From: a bacterium
Lineage (GTDB): Bacteria > Bacteroidota > Ignavibacteria > Kapaibacteriales > UBA2268
DNA: 64,000 nucleotides
NCBI GenBank assembly: GCA_024711295.1
Contig: JANJTB010000007.1
Location: 16,557-80,556 of the forward strand
Reading direction: 5' to 3'
In this document: in pieces, positions 1-9,068 of the stretch
Position numbering within the stretch: the stretch's first letter is position 1
Layout of the letters: each line of letters starts with the position of its first letter
The notes under the pieces: generated by a model
The model's input: only the letters and a program-made list of their open reading frames with translations
Database searches by the model: none
What the model was told of the DNA's origin: nothing
Program-made: the position numbers and the translations under genes

Positions 1-144
1 TGACTCAAGTAGTCTAAGAATCTCCTTCGTATCACGCAATTCCCCTGACTCATTAACATAAGAATTGCTTAAAAGTTCGTTTTCTGCGCGTAGTTTTGTA
101 ATTTCTTCTTTAAGTTGTTTTATGTATTCGTCTGTATTTATCAC
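1..144 (-). CDS. Partial gene, N-terminus only (coiled-coil start, probably signalling protein)
   Basis: The open frame runs off the window edge and only 48 codons are visible. It starts at GTG (142-144 on the plus strand), five bases after a perfect GGAGG (150-154), which decides the start. The peptide is charged and heptad-like (for example YIKQLKEEITKLRAENELL), a coiled coil like the N-terminus of the kinase just upstream on the same strand. The GTG lies 27 nt after that kinase's stop codon, so the two are probably co-transcribed. A second PAS sensor kinase or partner protein is plausible, but no diagnostic domain is visible and the function is not assigned. Confidence 0.6.
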   Translation of the reverse strand, partial: MINTDEYIKQLKEEITKLRAENELLSNSYVNESGELRDTKEILRLLES

Positions 145-171
145 TAAAACCTCCAAAGGTTTATTTTTTTG

Positions 172-3100
172 TCATTTATTAACAGGTAAAGTAAAATAGA
201 AAGTTGTCCCTGAGTCAGGTAAACTCTCAACACGTAAAATTCCACCACATTTTTCAACAAATTCCCTGCAAAGTACAAGCCCAAGTCCTGAACCTTTTTC
301 CCCTGAAGTGCCTTCAGTAGATATGTTATCATCAATGCTGAAAATTCTGTTTAATCTATTTTGACTGATGCCTATTCCATTATCTCTGACAAATATTTCC
401 GCTGTTTTGCCATCAGGCAATAGATTCGCTCCTACTTCAATCATTCCACCGACATTAGTAAATTTTACTGCGTTAGATATTAAATTTCGCAGAATTGTGT
501 TGAGCATGGTGATATCAGCATATACTTCGAATAATTTCGGAACTGATTTAACAAATGTAATTTGTTTTGCGTCTGCAATGTTTTGATGTAGATTTAGTAT
601 CGAGACAATAGTATTATACAAAAATATATCTGTAGGATTGTATTTAATTACACCACGCTGTGAGCGTGACCATTCCAAAAGATTTTCAAGAAATCCATAG
701 AGTCTGTCTGCGGAGTCTTTGATAGTTGCAATTACGCTTCTCCGCTCGTCTTCGGTAAATTCTTCTGGACTTTCATGCAACAATGTGATAATATTTCGAA
801 ATCCACCCAAAGGTGACCTAAGATCGTGAGCAATTATTGAAAAGAACTTATCTTTTTCTTTGATTGATGATTCCAAAGCAATTTTAGCGTTCTCAAGCTG
901 ACTGATTAATTCATTCTTTTGGGCTAAATTTGATTCAATTAACTCTTTAGATTCAGTCAACTGATTATTAATAAGTTCGAGCTCTATTGAATAACTTCTA
1001 AGCTTTTCCTCGTCAATTTTCTTTGAAGTGATATCTACAAGCATGTTCAGTACATTTTCGAAGTTCCCTTTATCGTCGAGAATAACAGCACTCGAAACAT
1101 CAGTCCACAATATAGAACCGTCCTTCTTGACGTATCTTCTTTCAAGACGCGCAGTAAGAATTTCTTTTTTTACAAATTGAGAATAAATTTGCTCTGCATC
1201 TTTTAGATCTTCGATATAAGTAAGTTCGAAAAATGTTTTGTTGTCTAATTCCTCGGGCTTGTATTGTAAGGAATTACTCCAAAAATCATTGAAATAAATA
1301 TAGTTGCCGTTTTTGTCAAGAATAGTTATACCGATATTTGCAACATTAAATACAGCTCTAAGTTTTGCCTCACTTTCTTTGAGGGATTTCTCAGCGAATT
1401 TTCTTTCGGTAATATCCTGCCCTTGAGCAATGGTTGCAATAGGATTATCGTTTTCGTAAATTGTAGCGGAATTCCACAATACTGTCCGGATTGATCCATC
1501 CATATTTTGTATCTCAATCTCTACAGACTCCCACCTTTCGCCTGACTGTGCTTGCTTGATCAGCTCCATTGATTGCAAAACTTTGCTTTCGGGAAAGAGT
1601 ATTTTAAGGGACTTACCAAGTACATCCTTTTCGCTAAGACCTGTAAGATGCTCGAATGCGGTGTTAAATCTTGTTATCCTAAAATAATTATCCCAAACAA
1701 TTATGGGTGCGTTGGCATAGTTTAACAAATTCTGCAAATAAGCATTGGTCTTTTCAAGTTCGTTCTTAGCTTTTTCTCTTTCAATTTCCAGATTCTTTCG
1801 TTCATCTATGGCTCTGCTCACTCCGATTACTTCAATCTCGCCGGCATCATTAAACCGGTATTTGGTAGATACCTCTACCCACACAATTCTTCCGTCTGCA
1901 TGAGGTTGCTGAATCTCATTCATATAATAGCTGTCGGTGGCAGGGTTAGCCAAAAATTCCGGTAAATATTGTTCAATAGCATTTTTGACAGCTATTTGAG
2001 ATTCAGGTGTCAAAGCATCTTGGAGTGATTCGGATAATGCTTGTTCGGGTGTGATTCCTCTTAATCTGTAAATTGCAGGGCTGACATATGTAAATTTTTG
2101 CTGATTTAGGTTAAGAACCCAAATTACATCCGAAGCGAGCTCTGTAAGAAGTCTGTACTTTGTTTCGCTGTCCCTAAGAGCTTTTTCCGTTTCTTTCAGA
2201 CGTGTAATATCTGTATCGTTTCCTTTGTATCCTTTTAGATTGCCTGAATCATCAAATATTGGGACACCTGATGTCATAACCCAAATTTCTTCACCATTTT
2301 TCTTTTTAATTACATTTTCAAAACTATAGATTGGTTTACCTGATCTGATCAGGTCAAAACCTACTTCTTTCAATGTTTCTCTGTCTATATCAGTTGTTAT
2401 ATCATAGAAGTAAAGTTTATTCACCAATTCATCAGGGCTGTAGCCCCAAATATCTTTTACATTGTCTCCAACGCTGGTGTAAAGACCGTTAATATCAATT
2501 TCCCAATAAACAGTCTTACTCTGCATTGCAAGCTCGTCGTACAGTTTCTTCGAATCCTGTAGAGCTGTTTCGATACTTTTCCTTTCTGTTATATCCTGAC
2601 CTTGAGCTATAGTCATTACTGAGTGATCATCTTTGTAAATACTTGCTGAATTCCAAAGAACCGTACGTAAATTGCCATCTTTACATTTGACTGTGATCTC
2701 GACGGAGTCCCAATTTTCTCCCTGATTAGCAAGTTTGATGAGTTCTATTGTAGAATCACTGCTTTGTGTAGGGAAGAGGGAATGAATATTTTTTCCGAGC
2801 ATCTCTTCTTCCGAATATCCGGTCAGGTGACAAAATGAGTTATTAAATCTGGTTATTTTAAACTCGTTATCCCACACAATAATCGGTGCATTGGCATAGT
2901 TTATAAGTTTCTCAAGGAATTCGTTAGTATTTTTCAGTTCATTTTCGAAGTTTATTCTGTCTGTCAAATCAACAAATGCAGCCATCAAACAAATAGACAC
3001 TCCGTCGTCAGACTTGATTAAAGTAGAGTTTACATAAAAGTCCCGATTAATATTGTTTGAAACAAGAGCGGTTAACATACCTGACCATCGGCCTTTGGTA

Positions 3101-3423
3101 AGCAAGGTGTATTTGACAACTTCTGCACTTTCGCGCAACTCCCAAAATTCAACAGCATCTCTTCCTAATACCTGCTCTGAATTATTATATCCCCATAATT
3201 CCAAAAATGCAGGGTTTATGTAAGTTAATTTACCTGTGAGATCAGATATTGCTATTGCATTGATTGAGGTATCAAGTGCCTTATTTTTAATATAGTTTTG
3301 CTGCTCTATTGCCTTTAATTTTTCAATTTCACCTTTGTAATGCTTATGCAGTTCTTCATTTTCGAGTCTTAGAGATTCGATTTCTGAGAGTAATTCTTCG
3401 AAATTTTTTTCATTTTCTGACAT
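172..3423 (-). CDS. Soluble multi-PAS sensor histidine kinase
   Basis: A 1083-residue two-component sensor kinase with no signal peptide or membrane segment, so it probably senses cytoplasmic or membrane-diffusible cues. A coiled-coil N-terminus (about 1-45) is followed by six PAS/PAC units (about 45-155, 165-285, 295-410, 420-545, 555-680 and 690-805), several ending in the typical DITERK linker. A long coiled coil precedes the HisKA box with the phospho-acceptor His near 866 (IIAHDLRSP). The HATPase domain shows an N box (NLISNAVKF), DNGIGI near 1014 and GSGLGL. PAS units 2 and 5 are strikingly similar, suggesting internal duplication. No receiver domain is fused and no response regulator gene is adjacent. 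The next gene on the strand starts 27 nt downstream. Ligand and output are unknown. Confidence 0.95.
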   Translation of the reverse strand: MSENEKNFEELLSEIESLRLENEELHKHYKGEIEKLKAIEQQNYIKNKALDTSINAIAISDLTGKLTYINPAFLELWGYNNSEQVLGRDAVEFWELRESAEVVKYTLLTKGRWSGMLTALVSNNINRDFYVNSTLIKSDDGVSICLMAAFVDLTDRINFENELKNTNEFLEKLINYANAPIIVWDNEFKITRFNNSFCHLTGYSEEEMLGKNIHSLFPTQSSDSTIELIKLANQGENWDSVEITVKCKDGNLRTVLWNSASIYKDDHSVMTIAQGQDITERKSIETALQDSKKLYDELAMQSKTVYWEIDINGLYTSVGDNVKDIWGYSPDELVNKLYFYDITTDIDRETLKEVGFDLIRSGKPIYSFENVIKKKNGEEIWVMTSGVPIFDDSGNLKGYKGNDTDITRLKETEKALRDSETKYRLLTELASDVIWVLNLNQQKFTYVSPAIYRLRGITPEQALSESLQDALTPESQIAVKNAIEQYLPEFLANPATDSYYMNEIQQPHADGRIVWVEVSTKYRFNDAGEIEVIGVSRAIDERKNLEIEREKAKNELEKTNAYLQNLLNYANAPIIVWDNYFRITRFNTAFEHLTGLSEKDVLGKSLKILFPESKVLQSMELIKQAQSGERWESVEIEIQNMDGSIRTVLWNSATIYENDNPIATIAQGQDITERKFAEKSLKESEAKLRAVFNVANIGITILDKNGNYIYFNDFWSNSLQYKPEELDNKTFFELTYIEDLKDAEQIYSQFVKKEILTARLERRYVKKDGSILWTDVSSAVILDDKGNFENVLNMLVDITSKKIDEEKLRSYSIELELINNQLTESKELIESNLAQKNELISQLENAKIALESSIKEKDKFFSIIAHDLRSPLGGFRNIITLLHESPEEFTEDERRSVIATIKDSADRLYGFLENLLEWSRSQRGVIKYNPTDIFLYNTIVSILNLHQNIADAKQITFVKSVPKLFEVYADITMLNTILRNLISNAVKFTNVGGMIEVGANLLPDGKTAEIFVRDNGIGISQNRLNRIFSIDDNISTEGTSGEKGSGLGLVLCREFVEKCGGILRVESLPDSGTTFYFTLPVNK

Positions 3424-3639
3424 TGTTGTTTTCAGCAGCTACTATGACTAAAATTATTTTGTACATTCAAAAATAAGTTATGATAAATTCATTACCTATT
3501 TCACCAAAATAAACATTTTTTTTTTTAATAGCAACTTTATTTTTAAAATAATTAAGAATATTTGTCAGAAATAAAAATTATTATTTATTTAGATTAAAAC
3601 AGAGAAAACTTCCTTTTTTTTTACGGTTAATACAAACCG
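3424..3639. other. Intergenic region upstream of the PAS kinase
   Basis: 216 bases of AT-rich DNA between two minus-strand genes. On the minus strand a TATTTTTG (plus positions 3468-3475) matches the Bacteroidetes -7 consensus TAnnTTTG and lies about 45 nt before the kinase start. No good -33 element is seen at the usual spacing, so this promoter call is tentative. A small inverted repeat (ACGGTT/AACCGT, about 3622-3636) sits at the 3' end of the aminotransferase gene, but no T-run follows it on that gene's strand. Confidence 0.3.
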
Positions 3640-4776
3640 TTATTGAGTAAAATATTCAATTATTTTTGAACAAATAAGTTCAATTTCTTCATCTTTGAGG
3701 TAAGGATGCATTGGAAGACTGAAAATTCTGGAAGCTAGATTTTCAGAAACAGGAAAGTCACCTGTTGAATAGTTCAAATCCTTGAAAGCTTCCTGGAGGT
3801 GTAAAGGTTTGGGGTAATATATTGCAGTTGGAATTTTATTGTCCGCAAGGTATTTTTGAACATTTGCTCTTTGTTGTTCGTCATCAGCCAATACTGAATA
3901 TTGTGCCCATACACTTTGACATGAGTTTGGTATTTGAGGCACCGTCAGATATTCACCTAACTGTAAGTTATATTTATTTGCAGCTTTGTTCCTTAGCACA
4001 ATTTCATTATCGAAAAGCTTCATTTTTGCAAGTAAAACAGCAGCCTGTATTGTGTCTAATCTTCCATTTATACCGACTCTGACATTATTATATTTGTCGT
4101 GTCCCTGTCCATGTACTCTAATAGATTGCATTATGTCGAATAATTCATCATTATTTGTAAATACTGCTCCACCATCACCATAGCATCCCAAAGGTTTAGC
4201 AGGATAGAATGAGGTTGCTGCTGCATCGCCGAAGGAACATGATTTTTTGCCTTTATAATCGGCACCAAAACTTTGAGCTGCATCCTCTAGCACTAATAAT
4301 CCAAACTCTTTAGCAATTTTTTCAATCTCGTTATAATCAGCGGTTAATCCGAATAAATCAACAGGAATAATTGCTTTAGGGTTTAGTTTCCCTTCTTTTT
4401 TAACTTCAATAATTTTCTCTCTCAGTTTGCCAGGAGATATGTTGAAAGTATCGGGTTCAATATCAACGAATACAGGTGTAGCACCGAGAATACGAACTAC
4501 TTCGGATGTTGCTATAAATGTGAACGGACTCGAAAACACCGCATCACCACTTGTAATACCCCATGCCATAAGTGGAATAAGCAGGGCATCAGTACCGCTG
4601 GAGCAAGTCAGACAATGTTTAACACCGGAATATTGTGCAAGTAATTTCTCTAGTTGAGCTACCTCTGAGCCCATTATGTATGTACCGCTGTCGAGAATCT
4701 TCTTTATTCCGGAATTTATTTCACTTTCTATTAATTTGTACTGGGTTTGTAAATCAATGAAATTCATAACATTCAA
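3640..4776 (-). CDS. DegT/DnrJ/EryC1/StrS-family sugar aminotransferase
   Basis: A 378-residue PLP-dependent aminotransferase of the family that makes amino sugars for surface polysaccharides (WbpE, PglE and ArnB relatives), acting on nucleotide-linked keto-sugars. The fold is full length. It shows the Ser/Gly/Thr substrate-phosphate region (CSSGTDAL near 58-65), the cofactor Asp (LEDAAQS, Asp165) and the Schiff-base Lys in SFYPAKPLG (Lys194). The first ATG gives MNVMNF; a second ATG three codons in is equally possible because no clear ribosome binding site separates them. It stands alone between the kinase and the divergent carboxylase operon, so its exact sugar substrate cannot be read from context. 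Confidence 0.9.
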   Translation of the reverse strand: MNVMNFIDLQTQYKLIESEINSGIKKILDSGTYIMGSEVAQLEKLLAQYSGVKHCLTCSSGTDALLIPLMAWGITSGDAVFSSPFTFIATSEVVRILGATPVFVDIEPDTFNISPGKLREKIIEVKKEGKLNPKAIIPVDLFGLTADYNEIEKIAKEFGLLVLEDAAQSFGADYKGKKSCSFGDAAATSFYPAKPLGCYGDGGAVFTNNDELFDIMQSIRVHGQGHDKYNNVRVGINGRLDTIQAAVLLAKMKLFDNEIVLRNKAANKYNLQLGEYLTVPQIPNSCQSVWAQYSVLADDEQQRANVQKYLADNKIPTAIYYPKPLHLQEAFKDLNYSTGDFPVSENLASRIFSLPMHPYLKDEEIELICSKIIEYFTQ

Positions 4777-5009
4777 GTATTATTGTAATTAAAAAATCAA
4801 AAGTATTAGAAAGTATAGAATAAAAAAAATTTAATTAAAAAATTTGTATAAACATTAATTTATTTGTAAGTTTTTATGTTACATTTCAAATGAATAATTG
4901 GCATAAAATTAACATAAATTTTTATTTTACAATAAAACCATGCACTTTTGTAACTTAGAAAAGTACATAATTCGTAATTTATTAATTAAATATAGCTAAG
5001 GTGATAAAA
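4777..5009. other. Divergent intergenic region
   Basis: 233 bases separate the divergent aminotransferase and carboxyltransferase genes, so promoters for both should lie here. It is very AT-rich. CACTTTTG (about 4944-4951) is one base off TAnnTTTG, some 60 nt before the carboxyltransferase ATG, but no -33 partner is seen. No RNA structure or repeat stands out. Confidence 0.3.
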
Positions 5010-6554
5010 ATGTCTTTAGCAAGCAGACTTATAGATTTCTTCTCAAAAAAGAAGACTGTGGCTGACGAAACTGATGCACAATCAAAAGTTAAGCAACAGA
5101 AATTAGGCAAAATGACAGCTCGTGAAAGAATTGAGTCAATTCTCGATGAAAATTCTTTTCACGAATATGATTTATTTATCGAGCATAAAGCCGAAGATTT
5201 TGGCATGGATAAGAAATTTTTGCCAAGAGATGGCGTAATGACAGGTACAGGTGATATCGTTGGTCACCCTGTTTGTATTTATGCTCAGGATTTTACAATT
5301 GCAGGTGGTTCTCTCGGGCTGGCTCATGCAAGAAAAATAACTAAAATAATGGACCATGCCGTTAAGCTGGGTATCCCTCTTATAGGGATTAATGATTCGG
5401 GTGGTGCACGAATTCAGGAAGGTGTAAACTCTCTTGCCGGTTATGGTGAAATATTTTACAGAAATACTATAGCTTCGGGGGTAATACCTCAGATCTCGGT
5501 TATACTCGGACCTTGTGCCGGTGGTGCAGTTTACTCGCCTGCATTGACAGACTTTGTATTTGTGGTAGATAAAATCTCAAAAATGTTTATTACAGGTCCT
5601 GAAGTAATAAAAACAGTACTGGGAGAAGAGATTAGCATGGAAGAGCTTGGTGGCGCAAGAGTGCATTCAGAAATATCAGGCAATGCTCATTTCTTTGCTG
5701 AGAGTGAGCAGGAGTGTTTCGAACAAATCAAAAAGCTGGTTTCTTTTATACCATGGAATAATAGTAAAAAAGCTGAGAAATTTCCTGTTAAGCAGCCAAA
5801 ATCAAATTATGTTATTTCGAATGTTATTCCAAAAGAATCAACAGTACCTTACGATGTCAGAGATATTATCAAATGTCTGGCTGACGATTCAGACTTTTTG
5901 GAAGTTCAGGAGCATTTCGCTGCAAATATTGTAATTGGATTCGCAAGATTTAACGGCGAAACAATTGGTATTGTAGGTAATCAACCAATGGTTCTGGCAG
6001 GTGTACTGGATGTTGATTCATCTGATAAGGCCGGACGATTCATTCGATTTTGCAACGCTTTTAGCATACCTCTGCTTACATTGGTGGATTTACCGGGCTA
6101 CTTACCAGGAATTGATCAGGAGCATGCGGGTGTAATTCGCCATGGTGCAAAAATTCTTTATGCTTACAGCGAGGCTACTGTTCCTAAAATAACAGTTGTG
6201 TTGCGCAAAGCTTATGGCGGTGGTTATATCGCTATGTGTTCGAAGCATCTTGGTGCTGATTTTGTTTTTGCTTTGCCAAGTGCCGAAATTGCTGTTATGG
6301 GTCCTGAAGGCGCTGCTAATATAATATTCAAGAAAGAAATCACTGAAGCACTTGACCCTGATGCTATGCGTAAACAAAAAGTTGAAGAATACACACAAAA
6401 GTTTGCCAATCCTTACAAAGCTGCAGCTGCCGGCTATATTGATGCAGTGGTGGCACCGGAAGAATTGAGAGGTCATATTTTACATTCACTACATATATCA
6501 GCCAACAAAGTCGAAAACAGACCTGCAAAAAAACATGGTATTCCACCATTCTAA
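5010..6554 (+). CDS. Acyl-CoA carboxylase carboxyltransferase subunit (propionyl-CoA carboxylase beta / methylmalonyl-CoA decarboxylase alpha type)
   Basis: A 514-residue biotin-dependent carboxyltransferase that moves CO2 between carboxybiotin and an acyl-CoA, most likely propionyl-/methylmalonyl-CoA. Both crotonase-like halves are present. The N half has the acyl-CoA oxyanion segment GGSLGLAHARK and NDSGGARIQEG; the C half has PGYLPGIDQE and KAYGGGYIAM. Length matches the PccB/MmdA family (about 510-520). A GTG at 5001 is in frame, but AAGGTGA (4998-5004) sits at good spacing from ATG 5010, so I take the ATG. It leads an operon with a biotin carrier (12 nt downstream) and an acyl-CoA synthetase. 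No biotin carboxylase or membrane decarboxylase subunit is adjacent, so direction (carboxylation or decarboxylation) is open. Confidence 0.93.
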   Translation: MSLASRLIDFFSKKKTVADETDAQSKVKQQKLGKMTARERIESILDENSFHEYDLFIEHKAEDFGMDKKFLPRDGVMTGTGDIVGHPVCIYAQDFTIAGGSLGLAHARKITKIMDHAVKLGIPLIGINDSGGARIQEGVNSLAGYGEIFYRNTIASGVIPQISVILGPCAGGAVYSPALTDFVFVVDKISKMFITGPEVIKTVLGEEISMEELGGARVHSEISGNAHFFAESEQECFEQIKKLVSFIPWNNSKKAEKFPVKQPKSNYVISNVIPKESTVPYDVRDIIKCLADDSDFLEVQEHFAANIVIGFARFNGETIGIVGNQPMVLAGVLDVDSSDKAGRFIRFCNAFSIPLLTLVDLPGYLPGIDQEHAGVIRHGAKILYAYSEATVPKITVVLRKAYGGGYIAMCSKHLGADFVFALPSAEIAVMGPEGAANIIFKKEITEALDPDAMRKQKVEEYTQKFANPYKAAAAGYIDAVVAPEELRGHILHSLHISANKVENRPAKKHGIPPF

Positions 6555-6566
6555 GGAGTAAAGATA

Positions 6567-6878
6567 ATGAATGAACAATTTACAGATTTTGTTATAGATG
6601 ATACTGTTTATAAAACAAAAACTACAACAAAATATAATAAAAGGAAAAAGTTTAACGGTTTTGACAAAGGTAGGGTTAGTGCTTTTATACCAGGAGCTAT
6701 TCGCAATGTATTTGTACAACCGGGTAAGCAAGTAAAACAGGGTGAAGTATTGCTCGAACTTGAAGCAATGAAAATGAAAAACCGAGTTACTGCAGGTATG
6801 AGTGGAGTAGTAAAGAGCATTTTTGTAAAAACCGGTGATAATGTGTCGAAAGACCAACTACTTATGGTTATTGAATAA
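6567..6878 (+). CDS. Biotin carboxyl carrier protein (biotinyl domain)
   Basis: A 103-residue carrier for the carboxyltransferase encoded directly upstream. The last 70 residues form a biotinyl/lipoyl fold with the canonical EAMKM motif; the biotinylated Lys is Lys69. The N-terminal 35 residues are short, basic and Thr/Lys-rich (KTKTTTKYNKRKK), replacing the long Pro/Ala linker seen in many decarboxylase gamma subunits. The gene follows the carboxyltransferase by 12 nt behind a GGAG ribosome binding site, and the synthetase start follows 23 nt after its stop, so all three are very likely one transcript. A biotin carboxylase or decarboxylase partner must be encoded elsewhere. Confidence 0.93.
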   Translation: MNEQFTDFVIDDTVYKTKTTTKYNKRKKFNGFDKGRVSAFIPGAIRNVFVQPGKQVKQGEVLLELEAMKMKNRVTAGMSGVVKSIFVKTGDNVSKDQLLMVIE

Positions 6879-6901
6879 TTTGTTAAATTTAGAGGTTGCA
6901 A

Positions 6902-8959
6902 ATGATTGTTAATGAATTACTTAACCCGGGCAGTATTGTTATAGTGGGTGGGTCGAACGATATAGAAAAGCCCGGGGGCAAAATTCTTAAAAATATTATT
7001 GATGGCGGTTATAAAGGTAAATTGTCTGTAGTTAATCCTAAAGAGACAATAGTACAGGGCGTCAAGTGTTTTGCAGATGTTTCAGAAATTGATAATACCG
7101 AACTTGCTATCATTGCCATTCCTGCAAAAATGACATTGAACACTGTCGAAATTCTTGCTAAGCATAAGGGTACAAAAGCTTTTATAATACTTTCAGCAGG
7201 ATTTAGTGAATTTGGTGAGCATGGAAAGATTTTAGAGAAGAAAATAGTTGAAGTAGTTGAAAGTGTTGGTGGCTCGTTGATAGGACCCAATTGTATTGGT
7301 GTACTGACGCACAGTTACAAAGGTGTATTTGCAGGACTTATACCACAGTTGAGCAATAAGGGTTGCGACCTTGTTTCTGGCTCCGGTGCTACAATATGCT
7401 TCATTCTGGAAATGGCTGTACCGAGAGGTCTAACTTTCAATAGCATTTTTTCTGTAGGAAATAGTGCTCAGATTGGTGTTGAAGAAGTATTGGAATACTG
7501 GGATGAAACTTTCGACCCTAAGACATCATCAAAAGTCAAGTTATTTTATATTGAACAAATTCATAAACCTGAAAAACTACTCAAGCATTGTCGCTCTTTG
7601 ATTAACAAAGGGTGTAGAATTGCCGCAATAAAAGCAGGAACCACCGAAGCTGGTTCTAGAGCTGTAAGCTCACATACCGGAGCTTTAGCCGGTTCGGACA
7701 CTGCAGTAGAAGCCCTTTTCCGTAAAGCCGGGATAATCAGGTGTTATTCTCGTCAGGAATTAATTTATGTAGGTGGTGTTTTGCTTCATAAAGCACTTAC
7801 AGGCAAAAATATTGCTGTAATAACACATGCCGGTGGCTCAGGTGTTATGCTTACAGATACTCTTGCAAAAGGTGGACTGAATATTCCTAAAATTGAAGGA
7901 CCTGCTGCAGATGAGTTATTATCTCAGCTGTATCACGGCTCTTCGGTATCAAATCCAATAGATTTTCTTGCAACTGGCAACGCTGACCAATTAGGTACAA
8001 TTCTGGAATATGTTGACAGAGAATTTCATAATATTGATGCGTCTGTTGTAATTTTTGGTACAACAGGTATGTTTGATGTAACAGGTGTATATGATGTTTT
8101 ACACGAAAAAATGAAGTGGTGCAGAAAGCCTATTTATCCATGTTTGCCATCTGTAGTGCAAGCAGAAAAAGCCGTTAAGCATTTCCTTTCTTTGGGTAGA
8201 ATAGATTTCACTGATGAGGTTGCTCTTGGTGCAGCATTATCAAAAGTTTATCATACAGCACCACCTGCACAAGAGTTTGAGTTACCACTAATTGATGTTG
8301 AGAAAATTCGCTGGGTGGTTGACAACTCCGAAAATGGGTACCTTAGCCCCGATAAAATTCAAATCTTGCTTGATGCTGCCGGAATTCCAAGAGTCAAAGA
8401 AGTATTGGCATTTACAAAAGAAGAAGCTCTTAGCAAAGCTGCTGAGATTGGTTTCCCACTGGTTATGAAAGTTGTTGGACCGATTCACAAAACAGATGTT
8501 GGTGGAGTAGTGTTGAACGTCAGACATCCTGATATAGTTGCTTCAGAGTTTGAAAGAATGATGGATATTCCTGATGCAAAAGGTGTTTTGATGCAACAAA
8601 TGCTCAATGGTACCGAACTTTTTGTCGGTGCTAAACACGAAGAAGATTTCGGACATATTGTACTTCTTGGACTTGGCGGCATATTTATTGAAGTGCTAAA
8701 AGATGTTTCATCTGCATTGGCTCCTGTGTCGAAAGACGAAGCATTGAAAATGATGAGTGAGCTGAAATCTTATAAATTGCTCGAAGGAGTCAGAAAAAGA
8801 GAGGGCGTTGATCAAGAAAAATTTGCTGATGTAGTTCTAAGGTTATCGGCATTGCTTCAGGCAGCTCCTGAAATTATGGAGCTCGACCTTAATCCGTTGT
8901 TGGGCAAAGCTGATTCAATTATTGCTGTAGATGGCAGAATTCTTATCCAAAAGAACTGA
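6902..8959 (+). CDS. Acetate/acyl-CoA synthetase (ADP-forming), fused alpha-beta
   Basis: A protein of about 685 residues that interconverts acyl-CoA + ADP + Pi and acid + CoA + ATP (nucleoside-diphosphate-forming superfamily). Domains in order: CoA-binding Rossmann domain (about 8-130, PGSIVIVGGSNDIEKPGGK), succinyl-CoA-synthetase-like flavodoxin domain (about 145-290) with the catalytic His in SSHTGALAGSD, a second CoA-ligase domain (about 300-445), then an ATP-grasp beta part (about 470-685). ATG 6902 is chosen because AGAGG (6891-6895) lies six bases upstream; an in-frame TTG at 6896 is less likely. Placement behind carboxyltransferase and BCCP suggests it conserves ATP from propionyl-CoA or a related thioester, but substrate is inference. 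A strong terminator follows. Confidence 0.92.
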   Translation: MIVNELLNPGSIVIVGGSNDIEKPGGKILKNIIDGGYKGKLSVVNPKETIVQGVKCFADVSEIDNTELAIIAIPAKMTLNTVEILAKHKGTKAFIILSAGFSEFGEHGKILEKKIVEVVESVGGSLIGPNCIGVLTHSYKGVFAGLIPQLSNKGCDLVSGSGATICFILEMAVPRGLTFNSIFSVGNSAQIGVEEVLEYWDETFDPKTSSKVKLFYIEQIHKPEKLLKHCRSLINKGCRIAAIKAGTTEAGSRAVSSHTGALAGSDTAVEALFRKAGIIRCYSRQELIYVGGVLLHKALTGKNIAVITHAGGSGVMLTDTLAKGGLNIPKIEGPAADELLSQLYHGSSVSNPIDFLATGNADQLGTILEYVDREFHNIDASVVIFGTTGMFDVTGVYDVLHEKMKWCRKPIYPCLPSVVQAEKAVKHFLSLGRIDFTDEVALGAALSKVYHTAPPAQEFELPLIDVEKIRWVVDNSENGYLSPDKIQILLDAAGIPRVKEVLAFTKEEALSKAAEIGFPLVMKVVGPIHKTDVGGVVLNVRHPDIVASEFERMMDIPDAKGVLMQQMLNGTELFVGAKHEEDFGHIVLLGLGGIFIEVLKDVSSALAPVSKDEALKMMSELKSYKLLEGVRKREGVDQEKFADVVLRLSALLQAAPEIMELDLNPLLGKADSIIAVDGRILIQKN

Positions 8960-9005
8960 TTGATTTGTTTTTAAAAATCAGATTCATAAGTGACAAAAAA
9001 ACAAT

Positions 9006-9037
9006 AAAGCCGATGTAAAATCATACATCGGCTTTTT
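9006..9037. terminator. Intrinsic terminator, probably bidirectional
   Basis: A 12-bp perfect stem, AAAGCCGATGTA (9006-9017) with TACATCGGCTTT (9024-9035), a six-base loop and a T-run. It sits between the convergent acyl-CoA synthetase and nrfA genes and has A/T tracts on both sides, so it can serve both strands. Confidence 0.92.
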
Positions 9038-9068
9038 GATTATCAAAGTGTGTAATTACATCATATTA

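Noticed and set aside
3622..3643. Inverted repeat ACGGTT/AACCGT after the aminotransferase gene
   Set aside because: On that gene's strand it is followed by A residues, not T, so it does not meet the pattern of an intrinsic terminator.
6102..6476. A 124-codon minus-strand open frame inside the carboxyltransferase gene
   Set aside because: It lies wholly within a well-conserved gene, has no ribosome binding site and shows no recognisable motif; it is an antisense shadow.
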